62,521 nucleotides of DNA from NCBI GenBank assembly GCA_001898425.1, contig MKTV01000065.1, positions 55,590-118,110 of the forward strand, in the 5' to 3' direction. Source of the DNA: Rhodospirillales bacterium 69-11. GTDB lineage: Bacteria; Pseudomonadota; Alphaproteobacteria; Acetobacterales; Acetobacteraceae. Of this stretch, positions 46,264 through 55,832 are shown piece by piece. A program made the position numbers and the translations under genes. Position 1 is the first letter of the stretch. Every line of letters begins with the position of its first letter. Below the pieces are notes generated by a model. It did no database searches. It was not told where the DNA came from and saw only the letters and a program-made list of their open reading frames with translations.

Positions 46264-47655
46264 TTACTTCGGCGTGCCCGCCTCGCCCAGGTCCCACCAC
46301 AGGCCGGCAAACGCCGCGATCCCCTCCCGCCCGATCGACGGCAGGAAATGCTCGTCCGGACCGTGCTGCTTGCAGCCGTTGTAGCTGTGCGGGATCCACA
46401 CCAGCGGCACGCCCAGATGGTCCACGAACACGTCCCCGGGCAGCCCGCCCGAGGCGTTGGGGATCACCTGCACTCGCTTACCGAGGGACTTCTCCATGGA
46501 GCCGACCGCCCAGCGCACCCAGGGGGCGGCCGGATCCGTGCGGCTCGCCGGCATGCGCAGGCCGGCATTCTCGATCGCCACGTGGCCGAACCCTTCGGCG
46601 TCCAGGTGCCGGCGCAGCGCCGCCTCGAACGTCATCGGGTCGGTGTCGACCGTGTAGCGGATCTGGCAATGGGCGCGGGCGTTGGGGGCGACCGCGTTCA
46701 CCGGGTTCTCCGGCCGGCCGGACACCATCGCCAGCACGATGAAGCTGTTCCAGCCATAGATCTTCTCGGCCGAGGTCAGGCCAGGCTCGCCCCAGCTCTC
46801 GTCGATCGTCGCCGACTCGCCGCCGCCGCCCACCGGGCAGTCCTGCAGGACCGCGCGCACCGAGGCCGGCACGCCGTTCGCGGGCAGCCAGTCGCGCACC
46901 AGGATCTTGCCGTTGCGGTCGACGATCGCGCCCAGCGCATGGGTCAGCACCACGGCGGGATCGGTGGTCAGCCCGCCCCAATGGCCGGAATGCACGCCGC
47001 CCGGCCGCAGGGAGACCACCAGGTCGAAATGGAACGTGCCGCGGGTGCCGGTGGCGATGGTCGGGATCTCGGGCGTCACGCGCGGGCCGTCGCTCGCGAT
47101 CAGCACGTCGGCGGCAAGCTGGTCCTTCCGCTCCGCCACGAACTCGCGGAGGCCGAGCGAGCCGCGCTCCTCGGAGGTTTCGAGGACGAGCTTGACGTTG
47201 AAGCCGAGTTTGCCGCCGCGTTCGGCGAGCACCGCCTCCAGCGCGGCGAGGTTGAGCGCGTGCTGGCCCTTGTTGTCCGCGGTGCCGCGACCGTACCAGA
47301 GCGGGTCTTCCTCGATCAGCTTCCACGGTTCCAGGCCCTGGCGCCACTGGTCCTCCAGCCCGCGGACGGTGTCGCCATGGCCGTAGGTGAGCACGGTGGG
47401 CCGCGACGGATCCTCGATGCGTTCGGCGGTGAGGATCGGACCGAAGCCGGGGCGGGGGTTCGCGTGGATGGCGACGGTGAAGCCCATGCGCTCGAGCCAG
47501 GGGCGGATCGCGTCCTCGAGATAGCGCTGCACGTCGGCCTCGTGGCCGGGATCCTGCGAGGTGCTGGGGATCGCCACGAGCTCCGCCAGGTGCTGCTTGA
47601 ACGCCGTGTCGAAATGCGTCGTCGCCCGCGCGATCGCGGCGTCCCGCGTTGCCAT
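46264..47655 (-). CDS. M20-family metallopeptidase
   Basis: A 463-aa dinuclear-zinc hydrolase starting at 47655 behind AGGAG. Zinc-site motifs are visible: YGHGDTV near residue 92, GRGTADNKGQ near 122, ETSEERGS near 155 (catalytic Glu then metal Glu) and the C-terminal HGPDEHFL. The dimerisation domain sits between about 190 and 320. Sequence and length fit dipeptidases and related acylase/carboxypeptidase-like members; the substrate is not defined. Confidence 0.88.
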   Translation of the reverse strand: MATRDAAIARATTHFDTAFKQHLAELVAIPSTSQDPGHEADVQRYLEDAIRPWLERMGFTVAIHANPRPGFGPILTAERIEDPSRPTVLTYGHGDTVRGLEDQWRQGLEPWKLIEEDPLWYGRGTADNKGQHALNLAALEAVLAERGGKLGFNVKLVLETSEERGSLGLREFVAERKDQLAADVLIASDGPRVTPEIPTIATGTRGTFHFDLVVSLRPGGVHSGHWGGLTTDPAVVLTHALGAIVDRNGKILVRDWLPANGVPASVRAVLQDCPVGGGGESATIDESWGEPGLTSAEKIYGWNSFIVLAMVSGRPENPVNAVAPNARAHCQIRYTVDTDPMTFEAALRRHLDAEGFGHVAIENAGLRMPASRTDPAAPWVRWAVGSMEKSLGKRVQVIPNASGGLPGDVFVDHLGVPLVWIPHSYNGCKQHGPDEHFLPSIGREGIAAFAGLWWDLGEAGTPK

Positions 47656-47739
47656 GCCCTGCTCCTGCCGATTCGAAGGCGGCAAGCTTAGCACGCGCCG
47701 GGCGATGGGGGGCAGGGGGCGCCGGGCGGGCGCCGGCGG

Positions 47740-47901
47740 TCAGTCGATGGCGTCACCCACCGCATGCACTGGTGTTCCGAGCGGCGTGCCGACGACGGGG
47801 ACGGCCTTGATGGCGTCGCCAGTGGCGCGGAAGGGGAAGGCGACGACGCCGCAGCCGGCGAGGGCGAGCAGCATCGAGGCCAACAGGAAGGTTCGGATCA
47901 T
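47740..47901 (-). CDS. Very small lipoprotein (53 aa), DUF6726-like
   Basis: ATG at 47901, with GAGG upstream, encodes MIRTFLLASMLLALAGCG followed by 35 residues. The first 17 residues are a lipoprotein signal with lipobox LAGC, so Cys17 should be lipidated. The mature part (VVAFPFRATGDAIKAVPVVG...AVGDAID) looks like a short family of alphaproteobacterial lipoproteins that I associate with DUF6726. Function unknown. It lies 84 nt upstream of the peptidase gene on the same strand. Confidence 0.7.
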   Translation of the reverse strand: MIRTFLLASMLLALAGCGVVAFPFRATGDAIKAVPVVGTPLGTPVHAVGDAID

Positions 47902-48076
47902 CCAGAGCCTCGTGCCGGTGGGTCGAGGCGCTCGAACGCGGGGGGCGGCGGGCGGGTTCCCCTACGTGCCCGCTTCGGTGCGGGATATTGGTGCGGTCGG
48001 CCCGCTCTTCGTGTCATGGCCGGGAACGAGGCGGGGGACGGCCGGTCGTGTCAGCGCGCCTGCGCGGCGCCTCCGG

Positions 48077-48703
48077 TCAGCGCGCGCGGACGGCCACGAC
48101 GCGGCGGTGCAGCACCCATCCGGCGGCGCAGCACCCGGCGAGTGCCGCGGCCCACAGCGTCGCGGTCTGCCAGTCGCCGTCCTGCAGCCGCTCGAGCGAG
48201 AGGCCGGCGAACTGCGCCGGGAAGACGTGCACCGGTGCCCAGACGAAGGCCGAGAGGATGTTGGCCACGATGAAGCGCTGGCGCTGCATGCCCGCCATGC
48301 CGGCGACCAGCGGCACGGTCGAGCGCAGCACCGGGATGAAGCGGCACAGCGCCACGCTCAGCGTGCCGTAGCGCTGGAAGAACCGGTCGGCCTGCAGCAT
48401 CAGATGCGGCCGGGTGCGGAACGGCCACATCAGGCGCAACTGGCGGCTGTATTTCTGTCCCACCCAGAAGGACACGAAGTCGCCGATCACCGCGCCCAGG
48501 ATCGCCAGCAGCAGGAAGGGCAGCATGGGTTGCCCGGCCATGGCGGCCGCGCCGGCCACCGCCATCAGGATGGGCGTGCCGGGGATCAGGATCCCCAGGA
48601 CCGCCACCGCCTCGATGATTGCCGCCGCGAACGCCACCGCTAGCGCCCAGCTCGGGTTTTGCCCCACGAGGTCGACGACGGCATTGATCCATGACCAGAG
48701 CAC
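48077..48703 (-). CDS. DedA/SNARE-associated family membrane protein
   Basis: Inner-membrane protein of the DedA family, whose members act in lipid carrier (undecaprenyl phosphate) recycling and membrane homeostasis. I start at GTG 48703 behind GGGAGG, though the spacing is long (11 nt) and the frame stays open upstream; this gives 208 aa, the normal size. Family marks are FAAAIIEAVAVLGILIPGTP, the Gly-rich GAVIGDFVSFWVGQKY and the Arg-containing RFFQRYGTLSVALCRFIPVL. Confidence 0.82.
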   Translation of the reverse strand: MLWSWINAVVDLVGQNPSWALAVAFAAAIIEAVAVLGILIPGTPILMAVAGAAAMAGQPMLPFLLLAILGAVIGDFVSFWVGQKYSRQLRLMWPFRTRPHLMLQADRFFQRYGTLSVALCRFIPVLRSTVPLVAGMAGMQRQRFIVANILSAFVWAPVHVFPAQFAGLSLERLQDGDWQTATLWAAALAGCCAAGWVLHRRVVAVRAR

Positions 48704-48806
48704 GGCGTCCGCGACCTCCCAGCGGGTGATGATCCGGGAACTATGCGGGGCGGCGATACGAAAGGGAAGCGTTTCCCGCGAACTGAGACGTCGCCATGTG
48801 TGACGA

Positions 48807-49670
48807 TCAGGTAATGTCGAGTGTGATCGCCCCGGCCAGAGTCTCCCCCGGCACGAGCACCCGCATCCCCGGCGCCCCCTCATGGTTGAGCGCGTCGGGG
48901 GCGTGGCTCACCGGCTCCACGGCGAAGAAGGGCTGGCCGGGCGGGGTGTAGACCTGCAGATGGTCGAACATCGGGTCGGCGGTGAGCGTCAGCGTGTGGG
49001 TCGGCCAGCGCAGGACGGCCGGCTGCCGCCAGCCGACGAAGCAATTGTCCAGCGCGACGTCCCCGATCGGGCGTCCGCTGGAATGGTCCCAGGCCGGCGG
49101 GATCGCGATCCGCGTCTGCGGCAGGTTGGTGGAGTCGTTTTCCCAGACGGCCGCCGCCTGGAACTGCAGGGCGGCGCCGGGCGCGGGGAAATACGGGTGG
49201 ACGCCAAGGCCCGCGGGCGCGGGTTCAGCGTGGCGGTTGGTGATGGACAGGGTGATCCGACAACGGTCGCGCTCCAGCACGATCTCCTCCGTCGCGGTGA
49301 AGGCGAAGGGCCAGTCGATCGGTCCCTCCGGCCCGGCCGGGTCATGCGCCAGCGTGAGCCGCACGGACGCCTCGGACAGCGCCGCGATGTCCCAGGGCCG
49401 CTTCCAGCCCACGCCGTGCAACGCGTTCGGGTGGCCGGGGAAGGGGCGCAGGTGCCAGGTCTTGCCGGCCCAGGGGAAGCGGGCGTGGCCGATGCGATTG
49501 GCGTAGGGCAGCAGCGGGAAGCACGCCATCCCATGCACGTCGCCCCGCAGCACCGCGTCGGTCAGCGGCATGCGGAGCAGCCGGACCGGGCCGCGGGCCC
49601 AGCCGGCGATGGCCCCGCCGCTCTCGGGGGCGACGAGGAGGGAGGCGTCCTGGGCGCGCAAGGTCAGCAT
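48807..49670 (-). CDS. Aldose 1-epimerase family protein
   Basis: A 287-aa galactose-mutarotase-fold protein that would interconvert sugar anomers. The conserved catalytic parts are present: LLPYANRIGHARF near residue 50, HGVGWKRPW near 87, LGVHPYFP (His acting as acid) near 160 and the Glu in FFAVEPVSHAPDALN near 258. The start at 49670 is the first in-frame ATG giving a complete fold. It is divergent from the chemoreceptor gene. Confidence 0.86.
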   Translation of the reverse strand: MLTLRAQDASLLVAPESGGAIAGWARGPVRLLRMPLTDAVLRGDVHGMACFPLLPYANRIGHARFPWAGKTWHLRPFPGHPNALHGVGWKRPWDIAALSEASVRLTLAHDPAGPEGPIDWPFAFTATEEIVLERDRCRITLSITNRHAEPAPAGLGVHPYFPAPGAALQFQAAAVWENDSTNLPQTRIAIPPAWDHSSGRPIGDVALDNCFVGWRQPAVLRWPTHTLTLTADPMFDHLQVYTPPGQPFFAVEPVSHAPDALNHEGAPGMRVLVPGETLAGAITLDIT

Positions 49671-49736
49671 GGGTCGCGTATCGCGCGGTTGGCCACCGCG
49701 CCGCAAGCGGGCAGCGTCGGCGCGGTCCGCGCCCCC

Positions 49737-49830
49737 GTGCCATGCCCGGCCTCCTCCCGGCCATCCACGGCCTTCGACCAACTCGAGAGGGGAGACAGGC
49801 AGATGACCGGCACAGGGCCGGTCATGACGC
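49737..49830. repeat. Palindromic repeat pair between aldose epimerase and chemoreceptor genes
   Basis: A forward unit (49737-49770, GTGCCATGCCCGGCC, then TCCTCCCGGCCATCCACGG) is followed by a short perfect palindrome, ATGACCGG/CCGGTCAT at 49803-49825. Both are diverged members of the family seen at 7.9-26.6 kb. The rest of the gap to 49913 shows no gene. Confidence 0.7.
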
Positions 49831-49913
49831 GGGTGGCACATCGGGCCCCAACGGTAACACGGCGTTAAGGAGGCAGGCCCAGATTGTGATGCCGAAAGCT
49901 CTCGCAGGACAGC

Positions 49914-52013
49914 ATGCTCCATTTTGGTCGCCTCTCCATCCGCTCCATCCTGATCTGTGCGATCGCGGGCCTGGCCGTGGTGCCCATCGGGTTCGGCGTC
50001 GTGCAAGTGTATGAGAACGGTGTACGGCTCTCGACGGCGAATCGGACGGTCGATCTCGCGGTCCGCAGCGCCAGGCTCTTCGAGTTGTTGCAGACGTTCC
50101 GATTGGAACGCGGCGATACGATCTCTGCCCTGCAGGCGACGCCTCCGATCGGTGCGGTCCAGGAAGCGCGGAGACAGTCGCACTGGCCGCGGATTGAGGC
50201 AGCTCTTGCCGCAGCCGGTTCTGGTCTGGAGCGTGTGGACGTTGCCGGCCTCGGACCGGAAATGGCGCGTGTTCGCAAGGCCTATGCCGCCGTCGCCGCC
50301 TTGCGCGGTGCGGCGGATGCGGCGGTTCAGCAGCCGCGCGCCGCGCGCGATCCGGAGTTCGCCGGTAAGTGGCAGCGCGCCTGCGACGAGTTCCTTGCGG
50401 CTCTGGCCACGCTCTCGGACCGTGTGGACGCCGCGATCCGCCATGTCGATCCCCGGATCGACGAGATGCTGACGGTCAAGCGTGCGGGCTGGAGTACCCG
50501 GCTGAACCTGAGCCCGCGCGTCCTTCTCGCTCTGTCTGCGCTCAATGAGGGTCGTTCCTGGACGCAGGACCAGATGGTGGCCGCGGCGGAGTCGAAGGGG
50601 CAGACGGCTGCGAACTGGGCAGAGGTGAAGGAGATTGCCCGCCGCGAGGACGCCCCGTCGGCATTGAAGCGAGCGGTCGCCGACGCCGAGTCCGGATTTT
50701 TCGGTGCGTCGGAGGCCGAACGGGAAAGGGTCTATTCGGCGCTGAGCAAGGGAGAGAGCGTCACGATCTCCGGCGCGGATTTCGGTACGGCCATCCAGAA
50801 ACCGCTCGATACCATCAATGCCGTTCCAATGGTGGCGCTCGAGGAAATGGCGGTTCGGGGCGGGGATCTCGCACACGCCGCACGCCTCGGGCTGATCACG
50901 GGAATCTCGATCCTCGGCCTTTCCGTACTCCTGGCCGTCGCCGGGATGCTGATCGTGATCGGCCGGGTCGCACGTCCGCTCGCCGCACTGACTCAGGCCA
51001 TGCGCCGCCTCGCCGCCCGCGACGTGGGAACCGCGATTCCCGGCATCGACCGTCGGGACGAGATCGGAGAAATGGCGGCGGCAGTGGTCGTGTTCCGCGA
51101 CTCCATGATCGAGACCAGCCGCCTCACCGCCGAGCAGGCGGCGGAACAGGTCAGGAAGGAGCAGCGTGCCGCAGAACTGGCCGAATTGGTCCGCGGTTTC
51201 GAGGTGCAGGTGGGCGGGATGGTCGACACCCTGTCCTCCGCCTCGACGGAGCTGGAAGCCGCCGCGCAGTTCATGAGCGGCGCGGCCGTCGAGACTTCGG
51301 GCCGAACAGAAGCCGTCGCGGGCGCGGCGGAGGAGGCCAGTTCGGGCGTGCAGACCGTCGCTTCCGCAGCCGAGGAGCTGGCGGCCAGCATCGCCGAGAT
51401 CACGCGCCAGGTGAGTGATAGCGCCAGTATGACGGGAATGGCCGCGGAAGAGGCGCGGCGAACCGACGAGCTGATGCAGGCGCTTTCCGCCGGGGCGGCG
51501 CAGATCGGCAGCGTGGTCTCAATGATCCGTGGAATTGCCGCGCAGACCAATCTCCTCGCTCTGAACGCAACGATCGAGGCTGCCCGCGCCGGCGAAGCGG
51601 GCAAAGGGTTCGCCGTAGTGGCGGGCGAGGTGAAGACGCTGGCCAACCAGACGGCCAAGGCGACGGAGGAGATCGGTGCGCAGATCGCTCAGGTACAGGC
51701 GTCCGTCGAGGGAGCGGTCGCGGCGATCCGTGGCATCGTCGAGCGTGTGGAGCGGATCAGCGGCATCTCGAACTCGATCGCCGCGGCGGTGGAGGAGCAA
51801 GGCGCCGCCACGGCCGAAATCTCCCGCAACGTGCAGCAGACGTCCTCGAGCACCCAGGACGTATCGCGCAACATCGCGGTCGTGAGCGAAATGGTGGGCA
51901 AGACGGGCAACTCGGCAGGCCAAGTGCTGAGCGCGGCCGGCGAACTCTCCCGCCAGTCGGAACGTCTCACGACGGAATTCAAGACCTTCGTCCAGGGCGT
52001 TCGCGCCGCCTGA
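49914..52013 (+). CDS. Methyl-accepting chemotaxis protein
   Basis: A 699-aa transmembrane chemoreceptor. TM1 is about residues 10-31, TM2 about 325-348, with a predicted helical periplasmic sensor of nearly 300 residues between. HAMP covers about 349-400 ([20 protein letters not shown]). The signalling domain ends in the conserved hairpin tip ([20 protein letters not shown], near 542-575). No CheB/CheR-binding pentapeptide is visible at the C-terminus. Che genes are not in the window, so the receptor is remote from its partners. Confidence 0.92.
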   Translation: MLHFGRLSIRSILICAIAGLAVVPIGFGVVQVYENGVRLSTANRTVDLAVRSARLFELLQTFRLERGDTISALQATPPIGAVQEARRQSHWPRIEAALAAAGSGLERVDVAGLGPEMARVRKAYAAVAALRGAADAAVQQPRAARDPEFAGKWQRACDEFLAALATLSDRVDAAIRHVDPRIDEMLTVKRAGWSTRLNLSPRVLLALSALNEGRSWTQDQMVAAAESKGQTAANWAEVKEIARREDAPSALKRAVADAESGFFGASEAERERVYSALSKGESVTISGADFGTAIQKPLDTINAVPMVALEEMAVRGGDLAHAARLGLITGISILGLSVLLAVAGMLIVIGRVARPLAALTQAMRRLAARDVGTAIPGIDRRDEIGEMAAAVVVFRDSMIETSRLTAEQAAEQVRKEQRAAELAELVRGFEVQVGGMVDTLSSASTELEAAAQFMSGAAVETSGRTEAVAGAAEEASSGVQTVASAAEELAASIAEITRQVSDSASMTGMAAEEARRTDELMQALSAGAAQIGSVVSMIRGIAAQTNLLALNATIEAARAGEAGKGFAVVAGEVKTLANQTAKATEEIGAQIAQVQASVEGAVAAIRGIVERVERISGISNSIAAAVEEQGAATAEISRNVQQTSSSTQDVSRNIAVVSEMVGKTGNSAGQVLSAAGELSRQSERLTTEFKTFVQGVRAA

Positions 52014-52203
52014 GACCAGCCGCCCGACGTGCCAGCTCGGCTGTGACTGGGAGCAACCCGGGGAGGCGATCCGAACGATGTTCAGGCCACGGGGCTTGGA
52101 CATCGCGGTCGGGATTACGCAGGCGGATGTCTCGACTCGAGCTTTGAGACCGTGACGCATCTCGAAGCCGTCCTCATCGACTCACGACAACTCCCAGCAG
52201 GCA

Positions 52204-53127
52204 CTAGCCCGACGCCCCCTCCACGTGCGGCTTCAGCGCCGCGAACACCGTCGCATTCACCGGCGTCGGCACGCGCAGCTCGCGCCCCAGCGCCACCACC
52301 TTGCCGGCCAGCCACGGCAGCTCCAGCCGATTGCCGCGCAGCAGGTCCACCGCCATCGAGGCCATCATGCTCGCCGGGTTGTTGCGGATCCCCGCCAGCA
52401 GCTTGTCCACCGCGTCCGGCGGCAGCGCGACGCCGCGCGCACGGCCCACCGCATCGGTCTCGCGCATGATCTGCTCGACCATCCACAGCGAGTCCGGATC
52501 GTCCCGCAGCCGGCCGATCGGCAGGCGGGCGAGGGCGGTGCTGCCGCTCATCGCCGTCAGCATGATGAACTTCATCCAGATCGCGGTCTCGATCGCCGGG
52601 CTCAGCGTCGCCGCGAACCCGGCCTGTTTGCACAGCGCCAGGAACCGCTCGCCGCGCGGGGTCGTGCGGCCGTCGCGCTCCCCGAAGGTCATCGACATGA
52701 ACGTGCCGGTCTGGCGGATCACGCCGGGGGCGGCGATCGTCGCGCTGATCGCGACCGTGCCGGCCATCACCGCATGCTCGCCCAGGATCGGCACCAGGCG
52801 GTCCGCCGCGTCGATCCCGTTCTGCACCGGGATCACTGCCGTCTCCGGCCCGATCAGGGGGCGGATGGCCTCCCCCGCGCTCTCCACGTCCCACAGCTTG
52901 ACGCAGAACAGCACGATGTCGACCGGCCCGATCGAGGCCGGGTCGTCCGTCGCCTGGCAGGGCGCGACCACGGTGGTGCCGCGGTCGCCCTCGATCCGCA
53001 GCCCGTTCTCCCGCATCGCCGCCAGATGGGCGCCGCGCGCCACGAACGTCACGTCGCCCCCTGCCTGCGCCAGCGCCGCGCCGAACGCACCGCCCACCCC
53101 GCCCGTTCCGATCACCGCAATGCGCAT
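52204..53127 (-). CDS. 2-dehydropantoate 2-reductase family protein
   Basis: A 307-aa NADPH-dependent ketopantoate-reductase-like protein. The Rossmann motif VIGTGGVGGAFGAALAQAG is at residues 5-23. Asn in PVQNGIDAAD, Lys in ETAIWMKFIMLTAMS and the C-terminal helical domain all fit PanE. Bacteria often carry several PanE-like paralogues with other 2-oxo acid substrates, and no other pantothenate gene is near, so I do not assign the symbol. A 190-nt gap without a gene separates it from the chemoreceptor. Confidence 0.85.
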   Translation of the reverse strand: MRIAVIGTGGVGGAFGAALAQAGGDVTFVARGAHLAAMRENGLRIEGDRGTTVVAPCQATDDPASIGPVDIVLFCVKLWDVESAGEAIRPLIGPETAVIPVQNGIDAADRLVPILGEHAVMAGTVAISATIAAPGVIRQTGTFMSMTFGERDGRTTPRGERFLALCKQAGFAATLSPAIETAIWMKFIMLTAMSGSTALARLPIGRLRDDPDSLWMVEQIMRETDAVGRARGVALPPDAVDKLLAGIRNNPASMMASMAVDLLRGNRLELPWLAGKVVALGRELRVPTPVNATVFAALKPHVEGASG

Positions 53128-53229
53128 GTCCCGACTCTCCCTCGCGTCGGCGTGAGTCTAGCGCGGGTCGGCGCCCGCGCGTAAACCGGTCGGCCGCCAG
53201 GGATGCGCGAGCGGGAGGAGAGAGGCAGC

Positions 53230-54336
53230 GTGGAAGACGTCGATTGCGTGGTGGTGGGCGCAGGCGTGGTCGGGCTCGCCGTCGCCCGCGCGCTGGCGCT
53301 GTCCGGCCGCGAGGTCATCGTGGTGGAGGCGACGGAGGGGATCGGCACCGGCACCTCCTCGCGCAACAGCGAGGTGATCCACGCCGGCATCTACTATCCG
53401 GCCAACAGCCTGATGGCGCGGTTCTGCGTCGCCGGCCGCCGCGCGCTGTATGGCTACTGCGCCGAGCGCGGCGTGCCGCATCTGAATTGCGGCAAGCTGA
53501 TCGTGGCGACCAATGCGCAGGAAGACGCGATGCTGGCCGGCATCAAGCAGCGCGCCGAGGCCAACGGGGTGGAGGGCATGCGCGTGCTCTCGGCCGCCGA
53601 GGCCATTGCGCTGGAGCCGAACCTCGCCTGCACCAGCGCGCTGCATTCCCCGACGACGGGCATCATCGACAGCCACGCCTACATGCTGGCGCTGCAGGGC
53701 GACGCGGAGAATGCCGGCGCCGCCTGCGTGTTCTTCTCCCCGGTGGTGGGCGGGCGCATCCGCGACCGGCGGATCGAGCTCGACGTCGGCGGCGCCGACC
53801 CGATCACGCTACGCTGCCGGCTGCTGGTCAACGCCGCCGGGCTGACCGCGCCCGAGCTCGCGCGGGGGCTCGACGGGATGCCGGCGGACCGGGTGCCGAC
53901 GCCGTATTATGCGAAGGGCAATTACTTCACGCTTTCGGGCCGCTCCCCGTTCTCCCGCCTGATCTATCCCGTCCCGGTCCCCGGCGGGCTCGGTGTCCAT
54001 CTGACGGTGGATCTGGGCGGGCAGGCGCGGTTCGGGCCGGACGTGGAGTGGGTGGATGCGCCGGAGTACACGGTGGACCCGCATCGCGCGGACAGCTTCT
54101 ACGCGGCGGTGCGGAAATACTGGCCGGGGCTGAAGGACGGGGCGTTGCAGCCGGGCTATGCCGGCATCCGGCCGAAGATCGTGCCCAAGGGCGCGCCGGG
54201 CCAGGACTTCGTGGTGCAGGGGCCGCAGACGCACGGCATTCCCGGCCTCGTGAACCTGTTCGGCATCGAGAGCCCCGGCCTGACCGCCTCCCTCGCGATC
54301 GCGGACCACGTCGTGACGGTGTCGCAGACCGGCTGA
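53230..54336 (+). CDS. FAD-dependent oxidoreductase (L-2-hydroxyglutarate oxidase-like)
   Basis: The 368-aa product starts at GTG 53230 behind AGAGG. The FAD-binding motif [17 protein letters not shown] is at residues 6-22, followed by [19 protein letters not shown], a segment characteristic of the LhgO/L2HGDH-like DAO family. C-terminal [20 protein letters not shown] closes the FAD site. It would oxidise a 2-hydroxy acid or an amine. It is divergent from the ketopantoate-reductase-like gene by about 100 nt. Confidence 0.87.
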   Translation: MEDVDCVVVGAGVVGLAVARALALSGREVIVVEATEGIGTGTSSRNSEVIHAGIYYPANSLMARFCVAGRRALYGYCAERGVPHLNCGKLIVATNAQEDAMLAGIKQRAEANGVEGMRVLSAAEAIALEPNLACTSALHSPTTGIIDSHAYMLALQGDAENAGAACVFFSPVVGGRIRDRRIELDVGGADPITLRCRLLVNAAGLTAPELARGLDGMPADRVPTPYYAKGNYFTLSGRSPFSRLIYPVPVPGGLGVHLTVDLGGQARFGPDVEWVDAPEYTVDPHRADSFYAAVRKYWPGLKDGALQPGYAGIRPKIVPKGAPGQDFVVQGPQTHGIPGLVNLFGIESPGLTASLAIADHVVTVSQTG

Positions 54337-54396
54337 GCGGCACCGCCGCGGCCCCGCGCCGGTGGGTGCGGCCCCGTGCCGGCGCGCCCCCCCCCC

Positions 54397-54430
54397 GTGT
54401 CATGGCCGCCGCAGGGCGGCCACCCACGAC
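54397..54430. repeat. Single palindromic repeat unit
   Basis: GTGTCATGGCCGCCGCAGG, then GCGGCCACCCACGAC, is one forward member of the dispersed family. It lies in the convergent gap between the oxidoreductase and the Crp/Fnr regulator, just after the regulator's stop. Confidence 0.75.
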
Positions 54431-54449
54431 CGCAGCCGGTCCGTCCGCG

Positions 54450-55256
54450 TCAGAGCACGCAGGGGGCGTCGTCGGGATCGCAACCGGGAGGCGGGCCGCC
54501 CCCCACCTCGCCCTCCAGCGCCGCGCGCGGCTCGACCGCCAGCGCGTCCAGCGCCGCGTGATCCATTATCATGACGTAGCGGCGCTCCCGGACCCGGATG
54601 CTCCCCTGACGCAGGAGTTCGGCGAACGACCGGCTGACCGCCTCGGGGGAGACGTTGAGGTAGGACGCGATCTCGGTCCGGCTCATCGGCAGGAACATCT
54701 CCCGCAGTCCGCCGCGCTCGTCGCCGGCGCGGGCCTCGAGCCGCTGCAGGAATAGCGCGAGCCGCGCGACCGCTCGGTGGCGGCTGATCAGCACGGCATG
54801 ATCCTGCGCGGCATACAGATCGTCCGACAGCTTGCAGGCGATGGCGAACACCAGATCCGGATTGCGGAGCAGGCGCCGCTCCAACGCCTCGACGGGCAGG
54901 CGATAGGCCGTCAGGGGTGTCACGGCCTTCACGGTGGTCCGATAGCGACCGGCCCGGGCGAAGCCCACCAGGTCGTTGGCGAACTGGAACCCCACCACCT
55001 GTTGCCCCTGCTCGGGCGTGTGCAGCCACGAGCTTACGGCGCCCGATGCCAGGCTGAACATCGCGACGGCCGGCTCACCCTCCCGGCAGACGAACTCGCC
55101 GCGGCGGAACCGGACGATGCTCGCGATCCCGGCAAGCTGGGCATCGACGACCTCGGCGGCCTTCGCGCGCGCGCCATCCTCCCGCCAGGGGTGGGGGGCG
55201 TCGATGACCGGCCCCATACGAGCCGTGTCCCGCCGCAGAAGGGCGCTGGGCGCCAT
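54450..55256 (-). CDS. Crp/Fnr-family transcriptional regulator (FixK-like)
   Basis: A 268-aa regulator: effector-binding beta-barrel at about 40-125, dimer helix 130-175 and winged helix 185-232. The recognition helix contains E205-xx-S208-R209, the residues that in FNR and FixK read TTGAT half-sites. The N-terminal Cys cluster of FNR is absent (only Cys57 and Cys141 lie in the main body), so direct Fe-S oxygen sensing is unlikely. The last 25 residues are a Gly/Pro/Asp tail with Cys259 and Cys266. A perfect box lies upstream, suggesting autoregulation. Confidence 0.9.
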   Translation of the reverse strand: MAPSALLRRDTARMGPVIDAPHPWREDGARAKAAEVVDAQLAGIASIVRFRRGEFVCREGEPAVAMFSLASGAVSSWLHTPEQGQQVVGFQFANDLVGFARAGRYRTTVKAVTPLTAYRLPVEALERRLLRNPDLVFAIACKLSDDLYAAQDHAVLISRHRAVARLALFLQRLEARAGDERGGLREMFLPMSRTEIASYLNVSPEAVSRSFAELLRQGSIRVRERRYVMIMDHAALDALAVEPRAALEGEVGGGPPPGCDPDDAPCVL

Positions 55257-55294
55257 GGACTGAACCCTTTCTCATTACAGAATATGATTGTTCT

Positions 55295-55324
55295 AGTATA
55301 GCATCGATCACGCAGGCGTGACAA
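55295..55324 (-). promoter_or_regulatory. Sigma70-type promoter of the Crp/Fnr gene
   Basis: On the minus strand TTGTCA (55319-55324) and TATACT (55295-55300) are 18 nt apart; each matches the consensus at five of six positions. The transcript would start near 55288, leaving about 30 nt of leader. It could act as a constitutive promoter alongside the box-dependent one further upstream. Confidence 0.55.
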
Positions 55325-55379
55325 TTGGCAAGACTTGGGTCGTGTGCTGCGATGCTAAGCCGCAAATTTAGACGTTTCC

Positions 55380-55393
55380 TTGATTTGGATCAA
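55380..55393. promoter_or_regulatory. Perfect FNR/FixK box
   Basis: TTGAT-TTGG-ATCAA matches the FNR/FixK consensus TTGAT-N4-ATCAA exactly, and the flanking C and G extend the symmetry. On the minus strand a -10-like TAGCAT at 55352-55357 puts the box centre at exactly -41.5, the class II activator position, for transcription into the Crp/Fnr gene. It also lies 89 nt upstream of the plus-strand gene at 55482, so both directions could be controlled. Confidence 0.75.
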
Positions 55394-55481
55394 GAATCCT
55401 GTTCACGAAACCACGCGGCCTGAGGTCGTTGTCCGTTACACGTGACCCGTAGGTCGCAATAACAACCAGAGGGTGGGTGAC

Positions 55482-55832
55482 ATGACCGCAGAACCCGGCT
55501 TCCAGGTGCCCGAACGTGCCGAGTTCCCGCAGGGGCGAGACGGAAAGTTCCTGTCGGCGGAGGCGGAGCCGGCGAACTATGCCGAAATGATAGAGGCTCT
55601 GACTGCGGTTGGTGTCAGTCTCGGCGTCGCGAAGCGAACCATCGACCGCCTGGGCGACACACGACTTGACCGTGTCAGCGAACTTCTCGGACGGACACTT
55701 GACCAATACTGGCGGGCGAGCCGCGCATTCCCGCGGGTTCCGCATGTGCCGGAGCCGCTGACATGGGGGCGTACGCCGCCGCTCCGCGCCATGCCGCAAC
55801 GCACGACGCAGGACGGGACGTCGAATGGCTGA
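55482..55832 (+). CDS. Hypothetical protein downstream of the FNR box (116 aa)
   Basis: The frame opens at ATG 55482 (GTG at 55473 is an alternative) behind a GAGGGTGGGTGA purine run. The middle (about 30-80) is a plausible small helical domain: AEMIEALTAVGVSLGVAKRT and LDRVSELLGRTLDQYWRA. The C-terminal 30 residues are Pro/Arg-rich and look unstructured. I do not recognise it. Its stop overlaps the start of the receiver gene by eight bases, so the two are translated together and may act together. Confidence 0.6.
   Translation: MTAEPGFQVPERAEFPQGRDGKFLSAEAEPANYAEMIEALTAVGVSLGVAKRTIDRLGDTRLDRVSELLGRTLDQYWRASRAFPRVPHVPEPLTWGRTPPLRAMPQRTTQDGTSNG

Noticed and set aside
48011-48050. Further copy of the palindromic repeat
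   Set aside because: Only the left half (GTGTCATGGCCGGG) is recognisable; the right half does not pair, so it is not listed as a unit.
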